DNA of 64,000 nt from assembly GCF_025907915.1 (NCBI RefSeq), contig NZ_JAPAAF010000005.1, forward strand, positions 124,001 through 188,000, given 5' to 3'. Positions within the stretch are counted from its first letter, which is position 1. The number at the start of each line of letters is the position of its first letter. Source of the stretch: Gaoshiqia sediminis. GTDB taxonomy: Bacteria; Bacteroidota; Bacteroidia; Bacteroidales; Prolixibacteraceae. The translations under genes and the position numbers were made by a program. The notes beneath the pieces are model-generated. The model ran no database searches. It saw only the letters and a program-made list of their open reading frames with translations, and had not been told where the DNA came from. Shown in pieces: positions 1 to 8,405 of the stretch.

Positions 1-2051
1 ATAAAGAAAAACTTTTGGTCAGGCTCTAATTCTGCCTTTTTACAAAAATCATAGAATATGCCATTTTTAACCTTGAAGCTTTTTTCTGAAGGTCGAATTC
101 CTTGAATAAAATCTTCATACGCATAAGATTGATGAAATTGAATCATCCTGATTTTTGTATCATCAGTATTTTTCATCATTTCGTAAGCAATCTTTTTTGC
201 TACGAATGTTTTACCAACTCCGGGAGGGCCTTGTAGAACAATGTTTTTCTTAACTTCAAGTGAATGAATAATTTCGTTTATTTCATGTTCTTCCAAAAAT
301 GGTTTATCAGGGTCAGCGGAAAATGAATATTGCTTTATTTCGACTTTCTCAATTTCCTTTTCAGTAATGATGTTTTTTTCATCAATTAAATCACGTATTA
401 TGTCGAACTCATCAGCAGTTAGACTAAATAAACTTCCTTGATTATTGATAAAAACTTCGCAGTTTTCAAGTCCTTTGGTTTCCTTTAATTCATCCCATGA
501 AATTGGGTCTTTGACTATTTCTTTAATTTCAAAATTTATGATTTCGCCCTCGTTATCATCAATGTGCAAACCTTCTGTAATTTCAAATATTGCCTTAATT
601 TGTTTTACTGGTGTGCTCTCATAACCAATTACCAAATCACCTGGCTTTGCTTCTTCAAAATATTTATAAATCCTACGTTTGTTTCCTTTGTCGTTATGCG
701 ATGTATAAGATTGAATATCTCCAAGTTCGTAACTGTCAATGCGCCAAATTTTAGGATTAGCATTTAACCACCAAAAGTTTTGTGATTCAGAATCTTTTGG
801 TAATGCTTTAGGTGGTGGCAATATTTCCTTTCCTGATTCTAAGTCATTAAAAATCTTTTCAAATGCAGGATTACTTAGAATATATTTCTCTTTTATACTG
901 CTCCATTTTAGAGTAGGTGTAAATGTATCTGGTCTGAAAATGGTTTTTTCAAAATCAACTAATTGGTTTATTAGCCATTTTACCTTTCTAATATGTTTGT
1001 TTTCTTTTCTTTCAGGTTTAAATTCATATTCACCAGTAATGACACCTATTCCAAGTGCTTTGCTTTTTCCTTTATTGGCAATTACAACATCTCCGATACT
1101 TGCATCCCGAAAATTTTCAATATTCCAGATTTGATTTGAATTATCTGAATCTTCAACGCCTAAATCTTCTGCAAGTGTTTCTGTTGTATAAGTTTTTAGG
1201 TCGGTTAAATCATCCCATCCAATAGCAATTATGCTTTCTTTATAAAATTCGTCCCAATAAATTCCATTTTCTCCCGGTGCAAATTTCCAATAGTTAATTA
1301 AAGCATTGTTTTTTCTTTCAACCGATTCCTTTGAAGCCTTAAGTTTTTCAATCACTTCTTCAATCGTATTGAAATCCTCAAGAGTATTTGATGCCTTGTC
1401 ATTTATATCCCAACCAGCAAGAATTCCCGCTTCAATTTTTTCAGCACCTATTTTTATAAATAACTGATAAGCTTTTCTGTGAGAGATTTTGTTTTCTGGG
1501 AAACCTGCTATCCAGCAATATGAAGTTCCATAATTTTGAGGACCATTAAAATCAACTATATGACTTGTGTAGTTTTTAAGTTTTAATGCTTTTTCTAATC
1601 CATCGACAACTTTATCTAACGCTGAACTTGATTCATTTTTTATGGAGTTTGTGTAAATAAATGGAAAGAAAATACAGAAATTTCTTTGCCAATTTACAAA
1701 AGGGGATTTCTTTTTCTGAGGATAGTTCTTTAAAGCATTTACTAATGTATCTCCGTATTTTGAAAAATATTCTCCGTCTTTTTCAATTATTTTAGTCTTA
1801 ATGTTCTCAACTGTTTCAGAACTAATCTGAGTACCTTCTTTTAACAAATGTAGAATGTCAAAACGCAGTAAATTAACAGGCTGAAATCGGGTTGCAGAAA
1901 AATCTGAACGTACAAAACTAAAATCATTAATCAATCCTTCAATTTCAGTTTTAGATTTATTATTCAAAGAATCAAAGAGATATTGTTCACTTTGTTCTAA
2001 TTTTTTAAGTTCCCTAGCATGTTTTTGAATTATTTCAATTGCTTTTTGCAT
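1..2051 (-). CDS. McrB-type modification-dependent restriction GTPase with two EVE-like domains, 3' end cut by window
   Basis: This frame starts with ATG at 2049-2051 and runs off the left edge with about 683 residues visible. Around residue 250 there is an EVE-like segment (NYWKFAPG, IAIGWDDLTDL). Around residue 427 there is a second one (FWWLNANPKIW, then GDLVIGYES). Around residue 610 there is a Walker A motif, GPPGVGKT, followed by FHQSYAYEDFIQGIRPSE, the hallmark of the McrB AAA+ GTPase. McrB proteins recognise modified cytosine with their N-terminal part and drive DNA translocation for a partner McrC nuclease, which would lie to the left of the window. The gene is visibly richer in A+T than everything to its right, suggesting transfer. 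The N-terminal 240 residues may be another DNA-binding domain, but I cannot assign it. Confidence 0.85.
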   Translation of the reverse strand, partial: MQKAIEIIQKHARELKKLEQSEQYLFDSLNNKSKTEIEGLINDFSFVRSDFSATRFQPVNLLRFDILHLLKEGTQISSETVENIKTKIIEKDGEYFSKYGDTLVNALKNYPQKKKSPFVNWQRNFCIFFPFIYTNSIKNESSSALDKVVDGLEKALKLKNYTSHIVDFNGPQNYGTSYCWIAGFPENKISHRKAYQLFIKIGAEKIEAGILAGWDINDKASNTLEDFNTIEEVIEKLKASKESVERKNNALINYWKFAPGENGIYWDEFYKESIIAIGWDDLTDLKTYTTETLAEDLGVEDSDNSNQIWNIENFRDASIGDVVIANKGKSKALGIGVITGEYEFKPERKENKHIRKVKWLINQLVDFEKTIFRPDTFTPTLKWSSIKEKYILSNPAFEKIFNDLESGKEILPPPKALPKDSESQNFWWLNANPKIWRIDSYELGDIQSYTSHNDKGNKRRIYKYFEEAKPGDLVIGYESTPVKQIKAIFEITEGLHIDDNEGEIINFEIKEIVKDPISWDELKETKGLENCEVFINNQGSLFSLTADEFDIIRDLIDEKNIITEKEIEKVEIKQYSFSADPDKPFLEEHEINEIIHSLEVKKNIVLQGPPGVGKTFVAKKIAYEMMKNTDDTKIRMIQFHQSYAYEDFIQGIRPSEKSFKVKNGIFYDFCKKAELEPDQKFFF

Positions 2052-2149
2052 AACTATTTTTTTTCATGAAAAGATAACGAATCATTAAATTCATAATTAT
2101 TTTTCTTTACAAAATACGATTAAAAATCGCATCACCCGTAACCTGTAAC

Positions 2150-4504
2150 TTATCTCACAATCACCGCGTCCACCGGGCAAACCGGGCGGCAGGCATCGCA
2201 TTTGATACACAATTCCGTATTGATCGTATGCTTTTTATGCGGCTCAAATTTGATAGCATCCACCGGACATTTTTGGGCACATTTGGTACAACCAATGCAG
2301 TCGTCGGTGATTGAATAGGTGATCATTTCCGTACATTTTCCGGCCGGACAACGCCCTTCAATATGGGCTTCATATTCATCATGAAAATATTGTAGCGTGG
2401 TCAAGACTGGGTTTGGAGCCGATTTTCCAAGGTTGCACAAGCTGCCTTTTTTGGTCCAGTCGGCGAGGTACTTCAGTTCATCCAAATCTTTCTTGGTTCC
2501 TTTCCCGCTGGTAATCTTGTTCAGGATATCGAGCATTCGCTTGGTGCCCACGCGACAGAACGTACATTTTCCGCATGATTCGTTTTGGGTGAACGACAAA
2601 AAGTACCGCGCAATGTCCACCATGCAGTCATCTTCGTCCAACACCACCAAGCCACCGGAGCCCATCATGGCGCCCACTTCAATCAGCGACTGATAATCAA
2701 TCGGCGTGTCGTACAGCGAGGCCGGGATGCAGCCGCCCGATGGCCCGCCTACCTGCACAGCCTTGAACTTTTTGCCATTTTGTACACCGCCGCCAATTTC
2801 CTCCACAATTTGCCGGATGGTGATGCCCATGGGCACTTCGATCAGTCCGCCGCGGTTCACTTTCCCGGCCAGCGAAAACACTTTGGTCCCTTTGGAATGC
2901 TCGGTGCCAATGGCGCTGAAATGGTCATTTCCATTGCGGATAATGTAGGAAACCTGTGCAAAAGTTTCGGTATTGTTGATCAATGTTGGGTAACCCCACA
3001 AGCCTTTTTGTGCCGGGAACGGCGGGCGAATGGTCGGGAAACCACGGTTTCCTTCGATGGAGGCCATCAGGGCCGTTTCTTCGCCGCACACAAAAGCACC
3101 GGCCCCCTCATAGATTTGGATATCGAAGTTAAAATTACTGTCCAGGATATTTTCACCCAGCAGGTTTTGTTCGCGGCAATTGATCAGCGCTTGCCGGATG
3201 CGAATAACGGCTAGCGGGTATTCAGCCCGGATGTAAAAATAGCCGTCCGTTGCCTGCACAGCAAAAGCAGCAATCAGCATCCCTTCGATCACCCGGTACG
3301 GGTACGATTCAAGCAGCATACGGTCCATAAACGCGCCGGGGTCGCCTTCGTCGCCATTGCAAATCAGGTACTTCTTCTCCCCTTTTTCTTTTTCAACCAA
3401 CTCCCATTTCAGTCCGGTAAGAAAGCCGGCGCCGCCACGCCCGCGCAGACCGCTTTCTTTTACCGTTCGAATCACTTCGTGCCGGTCCATCTTCAAGACG
3501 GTTCTCAGTGCTTCGAAGCCGCCAAAGCTTCGGTATTCGTCCATATCCAGCGGATTAATCACCCCGCGGTGCTCGGTAGCAACCGGTAGCTGGCGGTCCA
3601 AAAAGCTGGACACCATTTCATCGCGCACGTCAATCATGTAGCGGTCAACCCCCTCCCACGACTCGTCGGATTGTACTTTTTCGAGAAAATTGTATGCCTT
3701 GGATTTCAGACGATCCAGAAAATGTTTTGGTTTGAAATGGGTACTGATAATATCGGCAACCTCGTTGGGTTTAACCTTGGCGTACAATTTACTGTGCTTG
3801 TTTTCGTCGATCACTTCTACCAACGGCACCTGGTGGCACATGCCTACGCAGCCCACATTTTTGAGGTGAAGGTTGATGCCGGTACCGGCAATGGTCCGCT
3901 CAATTTCTTTTTGCACATCCTGGCTGCCGCTGGCCACACAGCACGATCCCAATCCGATGCGTATTTCTCCTTGGAATTCAGTTCCGTCGGCATTTCTGAA
4001 CTTGCTTTTTTTGCCCACTTTTCCTACCTGACTTTCAAAGTCTTTCAGGACAGATTCAATTTTATCCGAAGTAACATGCCCGTATGTAACATCATCAACC
4101 TGAACAACAGGGGCAAGAGTGCAACAGCCCAGGCACGATACTTTTTCCAGGGTGTATGTCCCGGATGGATCAGTCTCTTCAGTACCGGAAAGCTTAAAAT
4201 GCCGTTTAAACGCATCGTAAACCTGCATGGCGCCTTTCACATGGCAGGCCGTCCCCACGCAAACCTTGATCATGTGCCGCCCAGCCGGTACCATCCGAAA
4301 CTGCGAGTAAAAAGAGGCTACGCCGGTTATATTTCCGGGGGTAATCTCGGTGGTTTCGCATATGTGGCGCAATGCTTCTTCTGGCAAATAATTAAACTCG
4401 TCCTGAATAGCCTGCAAAATCGGGATCACGGATTTCTTCGTGTGTCCTTTCTGTTTGACGATTTCGTCAACTACCGTGTTGATATGTTGATTTTCTGTTG
4501 TCAT
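2150..4504 (-). CDS. Fused NuoE-NuoF (HydC-HydB-like) NAD(H)-binding iron-sulfur flavoprotein
   Basis: The 784-residue protein reads as a fusion. Residues about 1-155 are a NuoE thioredoxin-like [2Fe-2S] domain (VCVGTACHVKGA, VSCLGCCTLAP). Residues about 170-260 are a second thioredoxin-like [2Fe-2S] domain (GLGSCCVASG, VGCVGMCHQVP). A NuoF core follows, with an FMN loop (GLRGRGGAGF), the NGDEGDPGAF motif and a [4Fe-4S] motif, SCGKCTFCRVGT. The C-terminus carries two [4Fe-4S] ferredoxin motifs (CIGCTKCAQKCP, CIKCDACRPVCP). The family moves electrons between NAD(H), FMN and Fe-S partners in the cytoplasm, as in HydABC. The ATG at 4504 is preferred over an upstream TTG at 4525 because it follows AAGGAAG and leaves 5 bp after the preceding gene. 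No hydrogenase or other catalytic subunit is adjacent, so the partner is probably the NapG/NapH-like proteins upstream; that is inference. Confidence 0.88.
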   Translation of the reverse strand: MTTENQHINTVVDEIVKQKGHTKKSVIPILQAIQDEFNYLPEEALRHICETTEITPGNITGVASFYSQFRMVPAGRHMIKVCVGTACHVKGAMQVYDAFKRHFKLSGTEETDPSGTYTLEKVSCLGCCTLAPVVQVDDVTYGHVTSDKIESVLKDFESQVGKVGKKSKFRNADGTEFQGEIRIGLGSCCVASGSQDVQKEIERTIAGTGINLHLKNVGCVGMCHQVPLVEVIDENKHSKLYAKVKPNEVADIISTHFKPKHFLDRLKSKAYNFLEKVQSDESWEGVDRYMIDVRDEMVSSFLDRQLPVATEHRGVINPLDMDEYRSFGGFEALRTVLKMDRHEVIRTVKESGLRGRGGAGFLTGLKWELVEKEKGEKKYLICNGDEGDPGAFMDRMLLESYPYRVIEGMLIAAFAVQATDGYFYIRAEYPLAVIRIRQALINCREQNLLGENILDSNFNFDIQIYEGAGAFVCGEETALMASIEGNRGFPTIRPPFPAQKGLWGYPTLINNTETFAQVSYIIRNGNDHFSAIGTEHSKGTKVFSLAGKVNRGGLIEVPMGITIRQIVEEIGGGVQNGKKFKAVQVGGPSGGCIPASLYDTPIDYQSLIEVGAMMGSGGLVVLDEDDCMVDIARYFLSFTQNESCGKCTFCRVGTKRMLDILNKITSGKGTKKDLDELKYLADWTKKGSLCNLGKSAPNPVLTTLQYFHDEYEAHIEGRCPAGKCTEMITYSITDDCIGCTKCAQKCPVDAIKFEPHKKHTINTELCIKCDACRPVCPVDAVIVR

Positions 4505-4509
4505 CTTCC

Positions 4510-6351
4510 TTATTTTCCGATACAATACAGGTGTTCAAAACCGCGCAGGTACATTTTTCCATCGGCAAACACCGGCGAACAAACCGATTTTTCACCCAGT
4601 TTCGATTCGGCAACCAACTGATATTCTTTCGCCATTTTCACCACATGCAGGTTGCCGCCCATGTCCATAATATATACTTTTCCATCGGCATAAACCGGCG
4701 AAGCGTAAATGCCGTTGCTGTATTCCTGTTCCCAGAATTTGGTGCCCTCGAGGGCATCGTAACAAGCGACCACGCCGTAACTGGTGGCAATGATCAGCAA
4801 TCCGTCGGCTGCCAGCGGACTGGCCACTTCGGGCAGATACTCGCTGTCTTCCCATACGATTTCGGGCTCTTCGCCAAGTTTTATGGCTGCCAGCGTTGCA
4901 TATTCGTTAGCGGCATAAACGATCCCGTTTGCATAGCCCACTGAAGGCCCAACCTCGCCCATCATGCAATCCACTGTCCACAGTTCCTTTCCGGTTTCGG
5001 GGTCGTAACCGGCAACCAGGGGCTCAGCAGTCAGTATCAACTGCTGTTTGTTCCCTACCGTAACCAGCACCGGCGATGCCCACGAAATTTTCACATTTCG
5101 CTGGGTTTCCCATGCAGTTGAGCCGTCGATCACAGAAAGGGCTATTACTTTGGAACCCCGGTTGGTATCGTACTGAACAATGAGTTTGTTTTTATAGATG
5201 ATGAGTGACGAGGAATGCCCGTAATGATTGTCGGGGACCCCCAGGTTTTTTGCCCACAGGCGTTTCCCAGCCATATCTAGCGCAATCAAGTCGCCCGTAC
5301 CAAAAATGGCAAACACGGCCGAGCCGTTTGTCGCCATGCTTGGGGCAGCCAAGCCCGTATCTTCAGTAACTTTGGGCATGGTGGCGGGCGAGCCCGGAAT
5401 CTGATCGGCTTTGGCTTCCCACAGCAAATCGCCGGTGTTTTTGTTGTAGCAATATACAACCCTTGCAGCGTTGTCCGCTCCCGAAACGAACAACAGGTCA
5501 TCCCAAATAACAGGTGAATTGTAGCCGTGTTTTGGCACTTTCACTTTCCAGAGCACCTGCTGCCCCGATGTTGCATCGAACTTCTCGGGCACATTGGTTT
5601 TATAGCTGATGCCCGTTCCGTCAGGTCCGCGGAAGTAGGGGTAGTTTTGTCGAATCTGTGCTTGCGTAGGTACCGCTGCAACCGTTTTTGCAGGGGCTTC
5701 GGCGGGTTTGATTTCTTTCTCCTTAACTTCTGGTTTATCTTCTACTTCCGGAGCCGATTCTGCCTTCTCATCTTCTGCCTCAATAGCTATGGCGCTTTCC
5801 TCCAGTGGGAGTACATCAACTACTTCTACTTCCGGAGAAATCTGCTGCTCCAGAACAACGGCATTTGGCTCATATTCGTCCAGAATATTGTTAGAGAAGA
5901 AGCCGGAAAGGAGCGCCAAAGCAAGTAAACCGACGCCTGAATACATCAGCCATTTTCGGGCAAGTTGTTTATCCAGAAAGGCATCTTTGCTAATGCTTTC
6001 CATTTCTTCCAAACCGGGCCGGAGCGATTTTTGGTAACGAATGGCCAACACAGAAACCAACACGCCCAGCACCAGCATCCACGAACCGGTCCGGATTTGC
6101 CACTGACTAGTAAAGTATGCTTTACGGATCATTAAGTCGAGGGCGCGGATGTCATTTTTCAATGCTTCGTCCTGAGGGTCCTGTCGCAGCCTTTCAACCA
6201 GGCTTTGTAAGGCAGGGGTTTCGAGTGGATCAACGGTTTTTAGTTGAAAATAGTTGGCAATCAGCATCACGCTAATTACCAAACAAAATACAGCAGCAAT
6301 CCAGGCCACCGTTCGTGCCAGGTTCATTTTATCCTTTACGGTCAGGTTCAT
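4510..6351 (-). CDS. Membrane-anchored PQQ-like beta-propeller protein
   Basis: This 613-residue protein has hydrophobic segments near residues 12-32, 88-106 and 135-155. An acidic, Glu/Pro/Ala-rich linker (about 165-230) follows, then a beta-propeller opening with YFRGPDGTGIS near residue 244. The propeller contains repeated blades of the PQQ/BamB type (for example GDLLWEAKADQI, GSTAWETQRNVK, GKELWTVDC). The propeller is probably held on the periplasmic face. I see no adjacent cysteine pair of the kind that marks true PQQ dehydrogenases, so cofactor binding is uncertain and a protein-interaction role is equally possible. The gene lies 10 bp downstream of the NapH-like gene and just upstream of the NuoEF fusion, in one apparent operon. 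Confidence 0.85.
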   Translation of the reverse strand: MNLTVKDKMNLARTVAWIAAVFCLVISVMLIANYFQLKTVDPLETPALQSLVERLRQDPQDEALKNDIRALDLMIRKAYFTSQWQIRTGSWMLVLGVLVSVLAIRYQKSLRPGLEEMESISKDAFLDKQLARKWLMYSGVGLLALALLSGFFSNNILDEYEPNAVVLEQQISPEVEVVDVLPLEESAIAIEAEDEKAESAPEVEDKPEVKEKEIKPAEAPAKTVAAVPTQAQIRQNYPYFRGPDGTGISYKTNVPEKFDATSGQQVLWKVKVPKHGYNSPVIWDDLLFVSGADNAARVVYCYNKNTGDLLWEAKADQIPGSPATMPKVTEDTGLAAPSMATNGSAVFAIFGTGDLIALDMAGKRLWAKNLGVPDNHYGHSSSLIIYKNKLIVQYDTNRGSKVIALSVIDGSTAWETQRNVKISWASPVLVTVGNKQQLILTAEPLVAGYDPETGKELWTVDCMMGEVGPSVGYANGIVYAANEYATLAAIKLGEEPEIVWEDSEYLPEVASPLAADGLLIIATSYGVVACYDALEGTKFWEQEYSNGIYASPVYADGKVYIMDMGGNLHVVKMAKEYQLVAESKLGEKSVCSPVFADGKMYLRGFEHLYCIGK

Positions 6352-6361
6352 CGTTGTCTTT

Positions 6362-7615
6362 TTAGTTTTTTACCGGACAATAATCCATGCATCGTCCGCA
6401 GCTTAAACAATTGGTCTTATCGGGTACGTAATCGTTTCGGTTCCGGTGAGACGACAGTTTTACCAGTGTCAGGCCGATCACCAGTCCCATGAATCCGCCC
6501 AGGACCCAACCGCCCCAATAAAACTGACTGCGGATGGATTGGGCTTCGGTCACCAGCTCATCCATTGTTTTCCCCTTTTGCATGAAAGTACGCGCATCAA
6601 TATTATTCTGGTCCTGTTTGATTTCGGGGTTCGCTACCAGTTGTTCGGCCAAATAAACAGTTTTGTTGAATTTGGCCAGTGGCACGTGTACCATCGATCC
6701 GGCCAGCCCGCCAATGCCCATCCACAAGGGGACTAGCAGCAGGTAAGCCATTAGTCGCTGCACATTGGAACGGCGGTTGCCCTGCTCTTCCACCGGCTCA
6801 TCAATTGCCCCGAACGGACACGAATTGGCACACAGCTTACACTGGATACAATTCGTCGGGGTAATTGTCATGTGTTTTTTCGAGAAAGTGGACATCCACC
6901 CCAGCAGTACACCGTAGGGACAAAAGAAGCGACAATACGGACGGGCCACAAAAACACCCACCAGTAGGAACAAGGCGCCCAGCAACAACATCTGGAATTC
7001 GGCATCGAAACGGAAAAGCCCCACAAACGGGTCGTAACGGCAAATCAGGAATTCGGAGCGTGTGGCGGCGTACAATACGGCCAGTCCGAGGTATAAATAC
7101 GGGATCAGCCCGAGAATTTTTTGCAACCATTTAGGCAATTCGATCGGACGAAAGGCCACCAAATCCTGAATGGCGCCCAACGGACAAACTGCCGCACAAA
7201 ATGTACGTCCGTAAAAAAGGGCCACCACCAGCGGGATGATAAAAAACAGCAAGGCAGTGAATGGCAACACATAGCTTGGATCGAAAACAGCCAGCACGAT
7301 ATTCTGGATGGCTCCAATCGAACAAATGCAACCTTCGCGGTAAAAACCAAAATACAACAACGAGAAAACCGATGTCCACAGCACGCCCTGGCGTGAGCGC
7401 TTCCTCACCACAAACCAGGTAGCCAGGGTTAGTGCTGCTACCAAAACAAACACGTCAAAATACTCGAGGAAAAGCATCCGGGGCGCAGGTTGCGAAGTAG
7501 CTGGTTGCACATAGCCCGTTTCAAATTCGGGTTTCGGAAAACGCTGTTGCGCCCAAACCGGCAGGCCCGTCAAAATGGCCGGGAGCAGATATACTATTTT
7601 TTGATATCGGTTCAT
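6362..7615 (-). CDS. NapH/NosR-like polytopic membrane ferredoxin
   Basis: The 417-residue protein starts with a signal-like segment ending near VWAQQ and then has about seven membrane helices. Two CxxxCP motifs on loops (CAAVCPLGAIQD and CRFFCPYGVLLG) are typical of the NapH/NosR/YccM group. Two [4Fe-4S] ferredoxin motifs follow (CIQCKLCANSCPFGAI and, at the extreme C-terminus, CLSCGRCMDYCPVKN). An unusual GCICSIGAIQN stretch occurs near residue 93. Family members pass electrons between the quinone pool or cytoplasmic donors and periplasmic redox proteins. Here it sits 9 bp after a Tat-exported polyferredoxin, repeating the NapG-NapH arrangement without any nitrate or nitrous oxide reductase nearby. 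Its true donor and acceptor are unknown. Confidence 0.88.
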   Translation of the reverse strand: MNRYQKIVYLLPAILTGLPVWAQQRFPKPEFETGYVQPATSQPAPRMLFLEYFDVFVLVAALTLATWFVVRKRSRQGVLWTSVFSLLYFGFYREGCICSIGAIQNIVLAVFDPSYVLPFTALLFFIIPLVVALFYGRTFCAAVCPLGAIQDLVAFRPIELPKWLQKILGLIPYLYLGLAVLYAATRSEFLICRYDPFVGLFRFDAEFQMLLLGALFLLVGVFVARPYCRFFCPYGVLLGWMSTFSKKHMTITPTNCIQCKLCANSCPFGAIDEPVEEQGNRRSNVQRLMAYLLLVPLWMGIGGLAGSMVHVPLAKFNKTVYLAEQLVANPEIKQDQNNIDARTFMQKGKTMDELVTEAQSIRSQFYWGGWVLGGFMGLVIGLTLVKLSSHRNRNDYVPDKTNCLSCGRCMDYCPVKN

Positions 7616-7624
7616 TCAATTGAA

Positions 7625-8221
7625 TTAGGTTGGGTTGGACGTTGAATTTCCTGTGGTAAAATCGCCTTTTATGAGGTACGGACTGGACGCCGGAACCCTC
7701 AGAAAAGCGTCGGCCGGGCACACACGGGCAATGGAACATTCGTTGCAATTGACGCACAAATCGTGGCGCACCTGCAAGTGTAGCGAACCGTTCCCGAAAG
7801 CCGAGCATCCTTCCACGCATTTGGCACAGCCGATGCACAGGGTTTCGATAATTTCATACTCAAAATACGGGTCCTCCACAAACTTGCGTTTGATGGCCGC
7901 CGTAGGGCATAGTTGGTTCTCTGCCGCAGTTGATAGGGCATTCGCATCGGGTTTGAGGTAACCGCCGCACAAATCGCAATAGCCGCACAAATCGTAAGCA
8001 TGCACACATTTTACGGCTGAAGGTGTCACCACGCAGTAGTCGGCACAACGTCCGCACGACACGCACTTAAACGGATCGATCTGCCAAACGTAATCATCGG
8101 CACTGGCTTTAAAGGCAGCTACTCCGGCCAGGCCAGCCAGCGAAAGCCCCAGCGTGGCCCGCATTCCTTTTTGGATGAACTCGCGCCGGTTGGTCGGTTT
8201 GGATGTTTTTTTATCGTTCAT
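7625..8221 (-). CDS. Twin-arginine exported NapG-like polyferredoxin
   Basis: From the ATG at 8221 the protein has 198 residues and begins with a twin-arginine signal (NRREFIQKG, then a hydrophobic LGLSLAGLAGVAAF). The longer open frame upstream of this ATG encodes an implausible N-terminus and overlaps the preceding gene, so I reject it. The mature part carries four cysteine groups: CVSCGRCADYC, CGYCDLC with flanking Cys, CIGCAKCVEGC and CVNCNECSIARVC. These are consistent with four [4Fe-4S] clusters as in NapG. The product should be a periplasmic electron-transfer protein docking on the membrane ferredoxin encoded next. It overlaps the preceding small gene by 11 bp, which implies translational coupling. 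Confidence 0.87.
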   Translation of the reverse strand: MNDKKTSKPTNRREFIQKGMRATLGLSLAGLAGVAAFKASADDYVWQIDPFKCVSCGRCADYCVVTPSAVKCVHAYDLCGYCDLCGGYLKPDANALSTAAENQLCPTAAIKRKFVEDPYFEYEIIETLCIGCAKCVEGCSAFGNGSLHLQVRHDLCVNCNECSIARVCPADAFLRVPASSPYLIKGDFTTGNSTSNPT

Positions 8222-8405
8222 CTTTTCGGCTTTCTTTGGCTTTTTCCAACTCACACTTCGAATAAACGCTGCACGATTTGCATACCCCATCGGCAGAGCA
8301 GGTGAAATCAATTTTGTTCTGTTTGGCCAGCAACAGTATACCCCCGGCAAGTCCGGCCAAAATACCACCCCGCAAGCAAGATTGAATGAATGCTCTCCGG
8401 TTCAT
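8211..8405 (-). CDS. Small Cys-rich twin-arginine-signal protein of unknown function
   Basis: The 64-residue product has MNRRAFIQSCLRGG followed by a hydrophobic stretch (ILAGLAGGILLLA) and then a compact Cys cluster, CSADGVCKSCSVYSKC (spacing CX5CX2CX5C). It ends in a charged tail. The twin-arginine pair and helix suggest Tat-dependent export or membrane anchoring of a folded metal or Fe-S site. The gene overlaps its upstream neighbour by 4 bp and its downstream neighbour by 11 bp in an operon of redox genes, which supports it being real despite its size. I do not recognise the family. It could be a one-cluster electron carrier or an assembly factor for the adjacent polyferredoxin. Confidence 0.72.
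   Translation of the reverse strand: MNRRAFIQSCLRGGILAGLAGGILLLAKQNKIDFTCSADGVCKSCSVYSKCELEKAKESRKDER

Noticed and set aside
2585-4621. Long plus-strand open frames inside the NuoEF fusion
   Set aside because: They are shadows of a clearly conserved minus-strand gene and match no family.
6362-8221. Periplasmic nitrate (Nap) or nitrous oxide (Nos) reductase cluster
   Set aside because: NapG/NapH-like proteins are present but no NapA, NapB, NosZ or cytochrome c is in the window.
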